Shown here: positions 43,954 to 54,927 of the stretch, in pieces
How the letters are laid out: the number at the start of each line of letters is the position of its first letter
How positions within the stretch are numbered: the first letter of the stretch is position 1
Origin: Mycolicibacterium sp. MU0053
GTDB lineage: Bacteria > Actinomycetota > Actinomycetes > Mycobacteriales > Mycobacteriaceae
Direction: 5' to 3'
Assembly: GCF_963378095.1 (NCBI RefSeq)
Contig: NZ_OY726397.1
Coordinates: 2,604,001-2,668,000, forward strand
DNA length: 64,000 nucleotides
Position numbers and translations under genes: made by a program
Notes under the pieces: generated by a model
The model's database searches: none
Told to the model about the DNA's origin: nothing
What the model saw: the letters and a program-made list of their open reading frames with translations, nothing else

Positions 43954-45522
43954 ATGGCACAAGATCGAACGGACGGCGCGGCCCGCATTCGCCGGGGCCT
44001 GCAGATGGCGCTGCGCGGGCGGCGCGAACCGGCACCGGGGGCCGGCCAACGCACCCGTCATACGGGCGGCATGGGTGATCTGCACACCCGCAAGGTTCTC
44101 GACCTCACGATCCGCCTCGCCGAGGTGATGTTGTCGTCCGGGTCGGGCACCGCGGACATCGTCGCGACCGCCCAGGATGTCGCGCAGGCGTATCAGCTTG
44201 CCGACTGCGTCGTCGACATCACTTTCAACACGATCATCGTGTCGGCCCCACCGACCGCCGACAGCCCGCCGCTGACCATCGTGCGCGCGGTACGGCACCG
44301 CGCGACCGACTACACACGCCTGGCCGAACTCGACAAGCTGGTCCGGCGGGTCACCTCCGGTGGCGTCACCGTCGACGAGGCGCACGATGCGATGGACGAG
44401 CTCACCGAGCGCCCGCACCCGTACCCGCGCTGGATGGCGACCGTCGGCTGGGCCGGATTCGCCCTCGGCGTGGCCATGCTGCTTGGCGGTGGTTGGCTGA
44501 CGTGCATCCTGGCGGCGCTGACCTCGGCGGTCATCGACCAGGTGGGCCGGCTGCTGTTTCGGGCTGGCGCGCCGCTGTTCTTCTACCACGTGGTCGGCGC
44601 CACCATCGCGACGCTGGTGGCGGTGGCGGCGTACCGCTTCGCCGACCAGGGCCCGACCGTCATGGTGGCCACCGGGATCGTGGTGTTGCTGTCGGGAATG
44701 ACGCTGGTCGGTTCGGTGCAGGACGCGCTGACCGGACACATGGTCACCGCGGTGGCCCGACTCGGCGACGCGCTGTTCTTGACTGCGGGCATCGTCGTCG
44801 GGATCGTCGCGGGCCTGCAGGTCGCGACGTTGGCCGGCATTCGCATCGAGTTGCACATCGACGCGACCCAATCCTTCGTGACACCCAACCAGCCCGCACA
44901 GATCCTGATCGCGGTGCTCGGGGCCGCGCTGGCGGGGGTCTGTCTCACGCTGGCGTGTTATGCGCCGCTGCGCTCGGTGGTGCCCGCCGGCGTTGCGGCC
45001 GGCTTGGCCGAATTGGTGCTGATCGGTTTGGGCAACGCGCAAATCGGCCAGGTGCTTGCCACCGGGATCGCCGCGGCCGGGGTGGGCCTGCTGGCCACCC
45101 TGATCTCGATCCGGCGGCAGGCCCCGGCGTTGGTGACGGCAACCGCGGGTATCACGCCGATGCTGCCGGGGCTGGCCATCTTCCGCGCGGTGTTCAACTT
45201 CGCGGTCGACGAGAAGTTTAACGCCGGCATCGCACAGCTGTTGTCGGCCGCGGCGATCGCGCTCGCCATCGGCGCCGGCGTGGTCATGGGCGAGTTGCTG
45301 AGTTCACCGTTGCGTTACCGCGCGGGCCGGGTCGGCGATTTCGTTCGGATCGAGGGGCCGCCCGGGCTGCGCCGCGCCGTCGGCCGGGTGGTGCATCTGC
45401 GCCCCGCCGAGGGGCCGCGGGTCGGCAATCGCCGCGTCAAGTCGCGCAGCGTCGCGCTGGAGCCGGACACCGAGCCCGCCGAGGGCGAAGCCGGGGCCGC
45501 CGACCAGGACGAGGACTACTAG
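43954..45522 (+). CDS. ThrE-family threonine/serine exporter
   Basis: A 522-residue membrane protein with two tandem DUF1212-type halves. A soluble N-terminal region (about 45-155) has LDLTIRLAEVMLSSGSGTADIV and TFNTIIVSA. About ten helices follow from 165 to 440 in the pattern of ThrE (Rv3737). It exports threonine and serine in Corynebacterium glutamicum. The C-terminal tail is acidic and charged (GEAGAADQDEDY). ATG at 43954 is taken; a later ATG (GDLHTRK) would remove a basic, possibly disordered start. It stands alone. Confidence 0.87.
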   Translation: MAQDRTDGAARIRRGLQMALRGRREPAPGAGQRTRHTGGMGDLHTRKVLDLTIRLAEVMLSSGSGTADIVATAQDVAQAYQLADCVVDITFNTIIVSAPPTADSPPLTIVRAVRHRATDYTRLAELDKLVRRVTSGGVTVDEAHDAMDELTERPHPYPRWMATVGWAGFALGVAMLLGGGWLTCILAALTSAVIDQVGRLLFRAGAPLFFYHVVGATIATLVAVAAYRFADQGPTVMVATGIVVLLSGMTLVGSVQDALTGHMVTAVARLGDALFLTAGIVVGIVAGLQVATLAGIRIELHIDATQSFVTPNQPAQILIAVLGAALAGVCLTLACYAPLRSVVPAGVAAGLAELVLIGLGNAQIGQVLATGIAAAGVGLLATLISIRRQAPALVTATAGITPMLPGLAIFRAVFNFAVDEKFNAGIAQLLSAAAIALAIGAGVVMGELLSSPLRYRAGRVGDFVRIEGPPGLRRAVGRVVHLRPAEGPRVGNRRVKSRSVALEPDTEPAEGEAGAADQDEDY

Positions 45523-45574
45523 TACGGGCGAACGCGACATCCAGCGCGCCGGGCGTCGTGTGCAGGGGAACGTT

Positions 45575-45949
45575 TCAGCCTTGGCTGGCGCGCCACTTGT
45601 CCAGCAGCCGGCGATCCCGCTTGGTCGGCCGACCCGCCCCGCGGTCGCGAGCGGCCACCGGAACAACGGCCGTCGGCGGCGGAGCGGGCGTGCGATCCAG
45701 ATAGCAGGTCACCGCATCGGCGGCGCCAACCCGCTTGTGGATCACCCGCACCACCTCCACGATCCGCATCCTGGCGCCCACGAGCGCGCGCACCTCGTCA
45801 CCGGGGGAGACCATCGTCGACGGCTTCGCCGGCCGATTGTTGACCCGCACATGGCCGCCGCGACACCCTGCGGCGGCATCCGGTCGCGTTTTCGTCAGCC
45901 GGACCGCCCACAACCAACGATCGATCCGGGTGGCGTCCATGACACTCAT
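45575..45949 (-). CDS. S4-domain RNA-binding protein (Hsp15-like)
   Basis: A 124-residue S4 protein. TRIDRWLWAVRLTKTRPDAAAGCRGGHVRVNN is the S4 motif in outline, followed by PGDEVR. The C-terminal region is basic (GRPTKRDRRLLDKWRASQG). Hsp15-like proteins rescue stalled 50S ribosomes with attached nascent chains. ATG at 45949 is chosen because GGAG lies 6 bp upstream; ATGs at 45952, 45967 and 45940 are alternatives. The cutinase gene lies just upstream on the same strand. Confidence 0.87.
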   Translation of the reverse strand: MSVMDATRIDRWLWAVRLTKTRPDAAAGCRGGHVRVNNRPAKPSTMVSPGDEVRALVGARMRIVEVVRVIHKRVGAADAVTCYLDRTPAPPPTAVVPVAARDRGAGRPTKRDRRLLDKWRASQG

Positions 45950-45973
45950 CATGGACTCCGAGGGCAATTCGGA

Positions 45974-46702
45974 TCAAAGACGCCCGGCGGCGAACGCGGC
46001 GGCCTCGTTGACCATGCCGTTTACGGGGTACAGCGTGTGGGCGAAGGTAGGGATCCCGCCGGGAGCACCATCGCAGATGGTGTCACCGGGCGCACACAGG
46101 TCCAGCGTCTTCTCCTCGTAGAGCGGCCCGATCGTGACCAGCGGGGCGTCGTACTGGCGCAGCCACTGACTGGAGGGCTTGCCCATCAACACCACCGCGG
46201 CGACGTGTTCGGCGAGTTCGTCCGGCACCGGATTGGGCATGTAGGACAGGTACTCGTCGGGGATGCCGTCGGGGATCGTGTCAGCGGTGACGAACCCCGC
46301 CAACACGGCGCCCTGCGAGTACCCACCGAGCACAATCCGAGTGTCGGGGCACGCCGCGGCCGTCGTTTGGATGCGGGCACCGGCATCCTTGATGCCGTCG
46401 ACCACGGTCCTGGCGAACGCAATGCGGTCGCCGAAGTTGCTGCTCGCGGGATAGTTCACCGGGTAAACCCCCACCGTCTTTCCGCCGGCCTGGGCACGCA
46501 GTGCATCGACGAATGCCTGGCCGGTCCCGCCGACGCCGGGCGGTTCGGTGGTGCCCCGGGCGAAGATCACCTCGACGTCGGGGCACGGCTCGGCGGCCGC
46601 CGCCGGCTCGGCGGACGCCGCGGGAACGGCGACACCGATCGCCGCCGCGGAGGCCATCAGCACTACAGCACCGAGAAACCGAGCGGCTTGGTGAACTCTC
46701 AT
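45974..46702 (-). CDS. Cutinase-family secreted esterase (CFP21/Culp type)
   Basis: A 242-residue secreted serine esterase. Signal peptide about 1-32. The nucleophile elbow is GGYSQGA, the oxyanion region FARGTTEPPGVGG, the catalytic Asp and His lie in CAPGDTICDG and FAHTLYPVNG, and two disulfide cysteine pairs are present (CPDVEV, AACPDTR, and in the Asp loop). Mycobacterial cutinase-like proteins hydrolyse short esters and lipids at the cell surface. AAGGAG stands 7 bp before the ATG at 46702. The upstream region (46703-47230) is long and holds hairpins. It is the last gene of its strand before furA2. Confidence 0.92.
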   Translation of the reverse strand: MRVHQAARFLGAVVLMASAAAIGVAVPAASAEPAAAAEPCPDVEVIFARGTTEPPGVGGTGQAFVDALRAQAGGKTVGVYPVNYPASSNFGDRIAFARTVVDGIKDAGARIQTTAAACPDTRIVLGGYSQGAVLAGFVTADTIPDGIPDEYLSYMPNPVPDELAEHVAAVVLMGKPSSQWLRQYDAPLVTIGPLYEEKTLDLCAPGDTICDGAPGGIPTFAHTLYPVNGMVNEAAAFAAGRL

Positions 46703-46808
46703 ATGCGGACTCCTTCGGAATACGGCTGATGTCCCCAGGTTAGCGAGCTGAAGCACAAGGGCTGTACCCCTGGCTGGAGCGGGCCAAACCGGCCGAATTA
46801 CAGCCTAC

Positions 46809-46898
46809 GGTTGCCACGCCGGAAGCACCGCGCTCCGGCGGTTGCCCACCCTTTGCTCCGGGGCTTCAGCCGCCGTGAGAGTCGTTGCTCCGCAACGA
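46809..46898. other. Structured intergenic region between cutinase and furA2
   Basis: Within the 528-bp stretch 46703-47230 two perfect stems are visible. CGCCGGA (46818-46824) pairs with TCCGGCG (46834-46840), bracketed by direct repeats GGTTGCC at 46809-46815 and 46840-46846. TCGTTGC (46882-46888) pairs with GCAACGA (46892-46898) over a TCC loop. The rest of the stretch is GC-rich with only one small possible ORF (46960-47115). This may be the 5' leader of the cutinase gene or an unannotated small RNA; the sequence alone does not decide. Confidence 0.35.
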
Positions 46899-46959
46899 TT
46901 CCGAAGCGGTATCACCAGCGCCCCGGGTGCGCTATGGACCGGGGAGGGGAGGCCGGGGC

Positions 46960-47115
46960 TCAGCCGCGATCGCCGTGGTGGTCGGGCTCGGCAATCTCCG
47001 GGGCCACCTCGCGGGTGGCCATTCCGCCCTTGCCGCCCTGATCGGTGGGGCCGGGGGCGGCGGGTGACTGGCTGGGCTGGGGGCCGGCGTCGGCCTGGTC
47101 CGGATCCTGGGTCAT
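46960..47115 (-). CDS. Possible small hydrophilic protein
   Basis: A 51-codon ORF between the cutinase and second furA genes, beginning MTQDPDQADAGP and ending in HHGDRG. It is acidic, rich in Pro, Gln, Asp and Ala, and probably disordered. The ribosome site is weak (GAG about 7 bp upstream) and no homologue is recognised, so it could be chance. It overlaps no other gene and would occupy the longest non-coding stretch of the window. Confidence 0.3.
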   Translation of the reverse strand: MTQDPDQADAGPQPSQSPAAPGPTDQGGKGGMATREVAPEIAEPDHHGDRG

Positions 47116-47194
47116 AAGTTGTCTCGGTACCCCGTTTGCGGCATGCCCAAACCGAAGTTGAACCCTCTGGAGCGCAACAGAATTAGACAAAAGC

Positions 47195-47230
47195 TTGAAA
47201 CCTTCAAAACTAGCGTTCACACTCGAAGTG

Positions 47231-47231
<1 letters not shown>
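47195..47231 (+). promoter_or_regulatory. furA2 promoter with inverted repeat
   Basis: TTGAAA (-35, 47195-47200) and CACACT (-10, 47218-47223) are 17 bp apart, so the start site falls near 47230, at the furA2 start codon. The -35 overlaps a perfect TTGAA-ACC-TTCAA repeat (47195-47207), a plausible FurA site. The -35 to ATG distance is 36 bp, identical to the first furA locus. Confidence 0.5.
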
Positions 47232-49941
<2,710 letters not shown>

Positions 49942-49952
49942 GTCGAGCCGGG

Positions 49953-49978
49953 CCCGGCGGGGCGTGGTCCCCGCCGGG
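49953..49978 (+). terminator. katG2 terminator hairpin
   Basis: A perfect 10-bp stem, CCCGGCGGGG with CCCCGCCGGG, over a CGTGGT loop, 11 bp after the katG2 stop. It has no T-tract, as for the first katG hairpin. Confidence 0.7.
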
Positions 49979-50038
49979 TCGCCCGGCGGCGCCTGGGCGT
50001 ACGCGTAAGCTGTGCTGGCGTCGACGGGAATGGAGCCT

Positions 50039-50890
50039 ATGAACGGGTTCGCGGGCAAGGTTGCGGTGGTCACCGGCGCCGGTTCGGGCATCGGCCGAGC
50101 ACTGGCCCTGGAACTGGCCCGCTCGGGTGCGAAGCTGGCGATCAGCGACATCGACCTCGAGGGCCTCGCCGTCACCGAGGAGCAAGTGAAAGCCCTTGGT
50201 GCGCAGTTGCGGTCCGACCGACTGGACGTCTCCGATCGCGCGGCGGTGCTGGCGTATGCCGATGCGGTCAGGGACCACTTCGGGGCGGTCAACCAGGTGT
50301 ACAACAACGCCGGTATCGCCTTCGGTGGCGACATCGCTTCCGCCGAGTTCACGGACTTCGAGCGCGTGTTGGACGTCAACTTGTGGGGTGTGGTCAACGG
50401 CACCAAGGCGTTCCTCCCGCATCTGGTCGCATCGGGCGACGGCCACGTGGTCAACATCTCAAGCGCGTTCGGGTTGTGCGCGGCCGCGGGTCAGGGTGCC
50501 TATGTCTCGGCGAAGTTCGCGGTGCGCGGGTTCACCGAGACACTGCGGCAAGAGATGGTCCTCGCCGGCAACGGCGTCAAGGTGACCTTGGTGCATCCGG
50601 GCGGTGTCAAGACCGGCCTCGCCCGCAACTCCACCGGGGTGCCCGGCTTCGACAAGGCCACCAGCATCGAGGTATTCGACAAGGCGGCGATGACCTCGCC
50701 GCAGCAGGCGGCCAGTGCGATTCTGGCCGGGGTGCGACGCAACAAGGCTCGGGTCCTCGTCGGTCTCGACGCCAGAGCGCTCGACCTTCTCGTCCGGTTG
50801 ACCGGCCCCGGCTACCTGCGCTTGTTCACGGCGTTCACGGCTTTTCGGGTGCGCGGTCTGGCGCGGGCCGCGGCACGAGACAGCACCTAA
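50039..50890 (+). CDS. Short-chain dehydrogenase/reductase
   Basis: A 283-residue classical SDR. The NAD(P) loop is VTGAGSGIG (11-19), the NNAG motif is VYNNAGIA, and the active-site set is the Ser in NISSAFG and Tyr-xxx-Lys in GAYVSAKFAV. The C-terminal extension is basic and hydrophobic (FRVRGLARAAARDST) and could bind the membrane. The ATG at 50039 follows GGAG 4 bp upstream. The gene ends in a 3-bp overlap with the convergent serine hydrolase. The substrate is unknown; oxidation of alcohols or ketones in lipid metabolism fits the region. Confidence 0.88.
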   Translation: MNGFAGKVAVVTGAGSGIGRALALELARSGAKLAISDIDLEGLAVTEEQVKALGAQLRSDRLDVSDRAAVLAYADAVRDHFGAVNQVYNNAGIAFGGDIASAEFTDFERVLDVNLWGVVNGTKAFLPHLVASGDGHVVNISSAFGLCAAAGQGAYVSAKFAVRGFTETLRQEMVLAGNGVKVTLVHPGGVKTGLARNSTGVPGFDKATSIEVFDKAAMTSPQQAASAILAGVRRNKARVLVGLDARALDLLVRLTGPGYLRLFTAFTAFRVRGLARAAARDST

Positions 50891-52407
50891 GCCACCTTCC
50901 GCTGCAGGCGGCCGCCCATCCGCAACCACTGCAGCGATCCGGCGTCGTCACGGACGAAGTCGGCGCGCCCAGGCATGAGGTTGCCGTCGCGGCCGAGCAT
51001 CAGCACGTGGTCGTCGCGATAGAACGCCAGGTATGCGGGCATGCCGAGAGGTGCCTCAGCCATCGACGGCACTTCGTAGCGCAGTCGTCCCGCGGCGGCG
51101 GTGAGCACTGTGTCGGTGCTGACGACGTCACCGTCGGGCGCGATTTCGACTGCGGTGTAACGCCCTTCGTAAGGAGCCAGCTCTGCGGCGGAAAGATCGC
51201 GCGGTGCCGCCGGCAGGTTCTGCAGCCCGGCGAAGTGCTGCAGCACCCAGTCGTCGTACACCAGGTCCGTGGTCAACAGCGCGCCGCCGTCCGAGTTGGT
51301 GAGGACGGTGAACGCGAAGTCCCGGTCGGGAACGAAGAGAAAGCCCGAATGCTGACCGGACCACGAGCCGCCGTGTTGCACGACGTGCACGCCCTCGGCG
51401 GTGGGGCGCAGGTGCCAGGTGACGCCGAGGCCGTCCAGTTCCACTCCCAAAGTGCCGCCCGGGCCGGGATCAGAGCGCATCGCCACCAGGCTGTCTGGGC
51501 GCAGCAGTTCCGTGCCGTCGGGGCCGTGGCCGTCGCCGAGGTGAAAGCGCGCGTAGCTCAATTGGTCTCGGGCCGATGAGATCAACCCGCCGGTCGGGTG
51601 CAGCGATCTGGGCATGTCCCAGGCGGAGGGGTTCGGCACCGCCTTGCCCTCGACGACACCGTGCGGAACGGCGATGGGGCCGACGGCGTCGAACGCGGTG
51701 TGCTCGAGGCCCAGCGGGTCCAACACCAACTCGCGCAGGGCGTGTTCATAGGTGCGGCCGGTGACCTTCGCGACGAGGTGGCCGGCCACCACGATGGCGG
51801 CGTTGTTGTAGGAGAACGTGGTGCCGAGCGGAGTCAGCTGCGCCAGCGTCCGGATCTCGGCGACGTACTTGTCCAGTGCGTCATCTCCGGAGCCGAAATC
51901 GATGAAGAAGTCGCCGTTCCAGCCCGGGGTGTGATTGAGCAACTGGCGCACGGTCACCCGCTCGGCCACGGTGGGGTCGGCGGTGGCGAAGTCCGGGAGA
52001 TAGGTGCGGACCCGCTCATCCAAGCCGACCCGTCCGGACTCGACCAGACGCATCACCGCGGTGCCCGTGGCCGTCTTCGTCGTCGACCCGATGCGGAACA
52101 GGGTGTCGGCGCTCACCGGTTCCGGGGCATCGACATCGGTGACCCCGAAGCCGCGAAGGTGTTCGCGGCCCTGGTGCCAGACCCCGATCGCCACCCCGGG
52201 CACCGCGTATCTCGCCATCAGTTCTTCGACTTTGGCATCGAGTTCAGCGAACAGTCGGTCGTTGTCGGGCTCTCGCGCGCATGCGGCAGTCGCCGAGGTG
52301 CCGGCGAGCAACGCGGCCGTCGCCACGACACCGGCGCCGCGAAGCACCGAGCGACGGGACAATTTCGCCGATCCCGAGCGGGGGTCGTGGCCGTAATCAT
52401 GTTGCAC
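50887..52407 (-). CDS. Tat-exported serine hydrolase (class C beta-lactamase fold)
   Basis: About 506 residues. The N-terminus holds a twin-arginine motif (KLSRRSVLRGAG) and hydrophobic core (VVATAALLAGTSATAACA). The beta-lactamase/DD-peptidase domain has SxxK in GSTTKTATG and YxN in FSYNNAA; a C-terminal region of about 110 residues resembles the lipocalin-like tail of some family members. Such proteins are esterases or peptidases outside the cytoplasm. GTG at 52407 is chosen because the Tat signal begins there; the frame starts earlier with TTG. It is divergent from the cold-shock gene. Confidence 0.85.
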   Translation of the reverse strand: MQHDYGHDPRSGSAKLSRRSVLRGAGVVATAALLAGTSATAACAREPDNDRLFAELDAKVEELMARYAVPGVAIGVWHQGREHLRGFGVTDVDAPEPVSADTLFRIGSTTKTATGTAVMRLVESGRVGLDERVRTYLPDFATADPTVAERVTVRQLLNHTPGWNGDFFIDFGSGDDALDKYVAEIRTLAQLTPLGTTFSYNNAAIVVAGHLVAKVTGRTYEHALRELVLDPLGLEHTAFDAVGPIAVPHGVVEGKAVPNPSAWDMPRSLHPTGGLISSARDQLSYARFHLGDGHGPDGTELLRPDSLVAMRSDPGPGGTLGVELDGLGVTWHLRPTAEGVHVVQHGGSWSGQHSGFLFVPDRDFAFTVLTNSDGGALLTTDLVYDDWVLQHFAGLQNLPAAPRDLSAAELAPYEGRYTAVEIAPDGDVVSTDTVLTAAAGRLRYEVPSMAEAPLGMPAYLAFYRDDHVLMLGRDGNLMPGRADFVRDDAGSLQWLRMGGRLQRKVA

Positions 52408-52694
52408 GGCTTGACTTTTCCTTTGCTGGGACGTCAATTGCTGGAAATGGCCACACCATAGCAGTACGGGGTGGGCGGGGTGCCCGGTTGGGGGAATGTG
52501 TCGAACTCGGCCGAGGCGCTCGGCCCGCAGCGGCGACGCGCGATGAAGCTGATGGCTTCCAACTGTCGGAGAAGTGACAGACTCGGGGTAGAGTACTCTG
52601 TGTTGACGGTATTTCGTCGCACGACTGCTTGGGTTGTGCCGCCGTTGATTGAAAAGTTGGCCGGTTCGCGGTCGGGTAGGAGCGCCGCGCTCAT

Positions 52695-52805
52695 GACGGT
52701 CACCGTCTTGTCGCTACGACAAAACTCGATGGGTGTTACCCCGAATCCGCCATACCAACCGGACAGGTACTGTCCACCAGTCTTGGGTGCATGAGTTTGC
52801 ACTCA
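52695..52805 (+). promoter_or_regulatory. Structured leader of the cold-shock gene
   Basis: Four dyads precede the csp gene: GACGGT-C-ACCGTC (52695-52707), TTGTCG-CTA-CGACAA (52708-52722), GGACAG-GTA-CTGTCC (52761-52775), and an overlapping pair at 52787-52805. In the last, GTGCA can pair with TGCAC, or TGAGT with ACTCA, but not both. The ribosome site follows at about 52815. Such leaders are typical of cold-shock mRNAs whose translation depends on temperature; the transcription start is not known. Confidence 0.4.
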
Positions 52806-52829
52806 AAGTATGAAGAAAGAAGTAAGAGC

Positions 52830-53033
52830 ATGGCAGAAGGAACTGTGAAGTGGTTCAACGGCGAAAAGGGCTTCGGCTTTATCGCTCCTGACGGCGGCGC
52901 GGAGGACGTTTTCGTCCACTACTCCGAGATCCAGTCGGGCGGCTTCCGCACGTTGGAGGAGAACCAGCGGGTGAAGTTCGACATCACCCCGGGTGCCAAG
53001 GGTCCCCAGGCTGTTGGCGTAACCGCTCTCTAA
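52830..53033 (+). CDS. cspA: Cold-shock protein CspA
   Basis: A 67-residue single cold-shock domain. RNP1 is KGFGFI and RNP2 is VFVHY, with [11 protein letters not shown] before RNP1 and the conserved [11 protein letters not shown] and GPQAVGV strands. It is an RNA/DNA chaperone that melts secondary structure, abundant in mycobacteria at normal growth too. ATG at 52830 is set by homology (AEGTVKWF). GAAAGAAGTAAG upstream gives a loose ribosome site. It is preceded by a structured leader (52695-52805) and followed by a strong terminator. It is monocistronic. Confidence 0.96.
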   Translation: MAEGTVKWFNGEKGFGFIAPDGGAEDVFVHYSEIQSGGFRTLEENQRVKFDITPGAKGPQAVGVTAL

Positions 53034-53103
53034 ACGCACTGTCACCTCTGGCTGTTCGGGGAACTGCACTGCAGGTCCCTGACCAGCCCGAGTTGGTGCA
53101 TCT

Positions 53104-53157
53104 CACAGCTTGCGCTGCGAACGACCGAAAGGTCGGCAGCGCAAGCTGTGTTGTTTT
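53104..53157 (+). terminator. cspA terminator
   Basis: A 15-bp stem (CACAGCTTGCGCTGC paired with GCAGCGCAAGCTGTG), an inner stem CGACC-GAAA-GGTCG, a 3-nt bulge between them and a T-rich tail (TTGTTTT). It is 70 bp downstream of the csp stop and is the most canonical terminator in this window. Confidence 0.85.
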
Positions 53158-53184
53158 CGGCGGACCGGCCGTGGGCCGGCGTCG

Positions 53185-54543
53185 CTAATCGCGGGGCGCG
53201 GCGAAGGTGGCTGCGAGTACCGCGCCGAGTTGGACCGCCACCAGTTTGCGGATCGGGACGACCCGCGCCTCCAGCTCGGATTCCAGGTCGTCCTCCCACG
53301 CTTGGAAGCGCACCCGGGCATCCTCGAGCGTCTGCCGGACAACGGGATTCCCGTGGCCGGCGATGACCTCGGTCTCGAGCATCCGGATGAAGGTCCCCAG
53401 ATTGATCAGCCGTCGAATCTTCACTTCTTGCCGGTTCGCGAACAGGTCGGCCACGGTTGCGGCGGCCAGGGTTTCCGGAGCAGACTCCGCCCACGTGCTC
53501 TTGGCGTCGATCGTCGCGCGTTCCAGCCCGAGGTTGGAGCGCACGCTCTCCTCGAAGACCGAGCGGGTACGCAACCTCGCGCCTACCGCTTCGAGCGCCG
53601 GCTCAAGGTAGGCCAGGCCTTCCTCGGCTATCCGGGTGCTGTCGGCGATCACCGCGCGGACCGACCGATCCATCGCCGTCTGATCCGCCACCCGCGGATC
53701 ATCGAAATACGCCACCTCGACGATGATGCCGCGGGTGCCGTACCGGGATGCGTAGGTCAGGCTCGAACCCGCCAGGCTCAGGGTCTCGGGATCCGCGCCG
53801 GCCGCGACCTCATAGGCGTAGCGGTCCTTGGGATCCGGGAAGAGCAACACGCCGGGACTGAGTTCCCGGATGTAGGGAGTCTCGGGTTCCCCCAACCGGA
53901 GCGGCAACCCCTCGGCGGCCGGCATCCGGTGCAGCGTCTCCTGCAGGGCGGCGTCCTCGCCGGAGATGTAGAAGTACACCCCACCGAAAACGTTGTTGTG
54001 CAGCGAACCCATCACCACCGGCTGCAGGTCGTCGATCACTCGCATCAGCATCTGCGTTTCGCGCAGGGTGCTGTCGAAGTAACTCGTCTCGTGAAAGAAC
54101 GGGAACGACCATTCGAGATCTCGGTCCGAAGGGGGCCGGTAACAGCGGGCCGCGAAATCACCCATCGAGAACGGCGGCTGAAACCAGCCCTCGTTGAGCC
54201 GCACCTCATCCGGGTTGACACACGGGATCAGATGCCAGGTGAAGTCCCCGGTTTCGCGCAAGTCATCGTCGCGACACAGCAGTTCGGCCAGATGCGAGAT
54301 GGTCATCGCTCCGATGGGTTCATCGGGGTGTGTGCACGCGAAGAACAGCGCGTTGCGGGTGCCGGACCCGATGCTCAACATCGATATCGGTTCACCGAGC
54401 CCGGACGTGCCGACGCGGCGTAGGCTCGCGAGATCCGGGTGGGCGGCGGCGAGTTTCAGCATTGCCGCGTCGAGCGCGTCGACGCCAAGAAAGGACGCCA
54501 TTTCCGGTACCGCAGTGCGGTAGGCATCCACGTCTACAGTCAC
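53185..54543 (-). CDS. M14-family zinc carboxypeptidase-like protein
   Basis: A 452-residue protein. The M14 zinc ligands are the HPDE pair (His72, Glu75) in FACTHPDEPIG and a second His in SLHNNVFGG; the general-base Glu is probably in GIIVEVAYFDD. The domain covers about residues 40-310. The last 140 residues are helical and unlike known peptidases. No signal peptide is visible, so it may act in the cytoplasm. The substrate is unknown; family members remove C-terminal residues or deacylate aspartate derivatives. The start is the ATG at 54543. Its only neighbour on the 3' side is the csp terminator. Confidence 0.75.
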   Translation of the reverse strand: MTVDVDAYRTAVPEMASFLGVDALDAAMLKLAAAHPDLASLRRVGTSGLGEPISMLSIGSGTRNALFFACTHPDEPIGAMTISHLAELLCRDDDLRETGDFTWHLIPCVNPDEVRLNEGWFQPPFSMGDFAARCYRPPSDRDLEWSFPFFHETSYFDSTLRETQMLMRVIDDLQPVVMGSLHNNVFGGVYFYISGEDAALQETLHRMPAAEGLPLRLGEPETPYIRELSPGVLLFPDPKDRYAYEVAAGADPETLSLAGSSLTYASRYGTRGIIVEVAYFDDPRVADQTAMDRSVRAVIADSTRIAEEGLAYLEPALEAVGARLRTRSVFEESVRSNLGLERATIDAKSTWAESAPETLAAATVADLFANRQEVKIRRLINLGTFIRMLETEVIAGHGNPVVRQTLEDARVRFQAWEDDLESELEARVVPIRKLVAVQLGAVLAATFAAPRD

Positions 54544-54747
54544 GGACGGACCTTCTCTCGACCTCGGTAGAACACGTCAGCCGTCTCGGTACGAGACGTC
54601 TGCGACCATACCTGGGTTTTGAAATTAGGTGCCGCAAAAGGAATTTCAGAAATTCACGTCGAGACCGCTGCCGGTATCATCAATGGTCGATCGGCTTCGG
54701 TCGTGGATTTCGAAACAGGTTCAGGATGGACCGGGAAGTGGGATCGC

Positions 54748-54903
54748 ATGGTTCAGGCAGAACCACGGATTTATGTGACGGTGCCCTCGCTCAGAATCTG
54801 GGCCAGACAGCATCCGGGTTTGGCAATCGCGCTGACATCGGCCGCCGCCGTGGCGATCATCGCCATCGTCGTGGCCGCCGGATACTTCTGGATACTTTCC
54901 TAG
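54748..54903 (+). CDS. Small single-pass membrane protein (51 aa or longer)
   Basis: From the ATG at 54748 the protein has a basic, aromatic N-terminus (PSLRIWARQHPG) and one transmembrane helix (LAIALTSAAAVAIIAIVVAAG). The frame is open back to a TTG at 54619, which would make 94 residues, but that part is AT-rich, looks like promoter sequence and has no ribosome site. No homologue is recognised. It is divergent from the M14 gene and ends 25 bp before the convergent FKBP stop. Confidence 0.45.
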   Translation: MVQAEPRIYVTVPSLRIWARQHPGLAIALTSAAAVAIIAIVVAAGYFWILS

Positions 54904-54927
54904 ATTCTGGCGGCTACCCGTTCGCCG

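Noticed and set aside
54619..54747. N-terminal extension of the small membrane protein, starting at TTG 54619
   Set aside because: The stretch is AT-rich and promoter-like (TTGAAA) and has no ribosome site, so the shorter gene from 54748 was kept.
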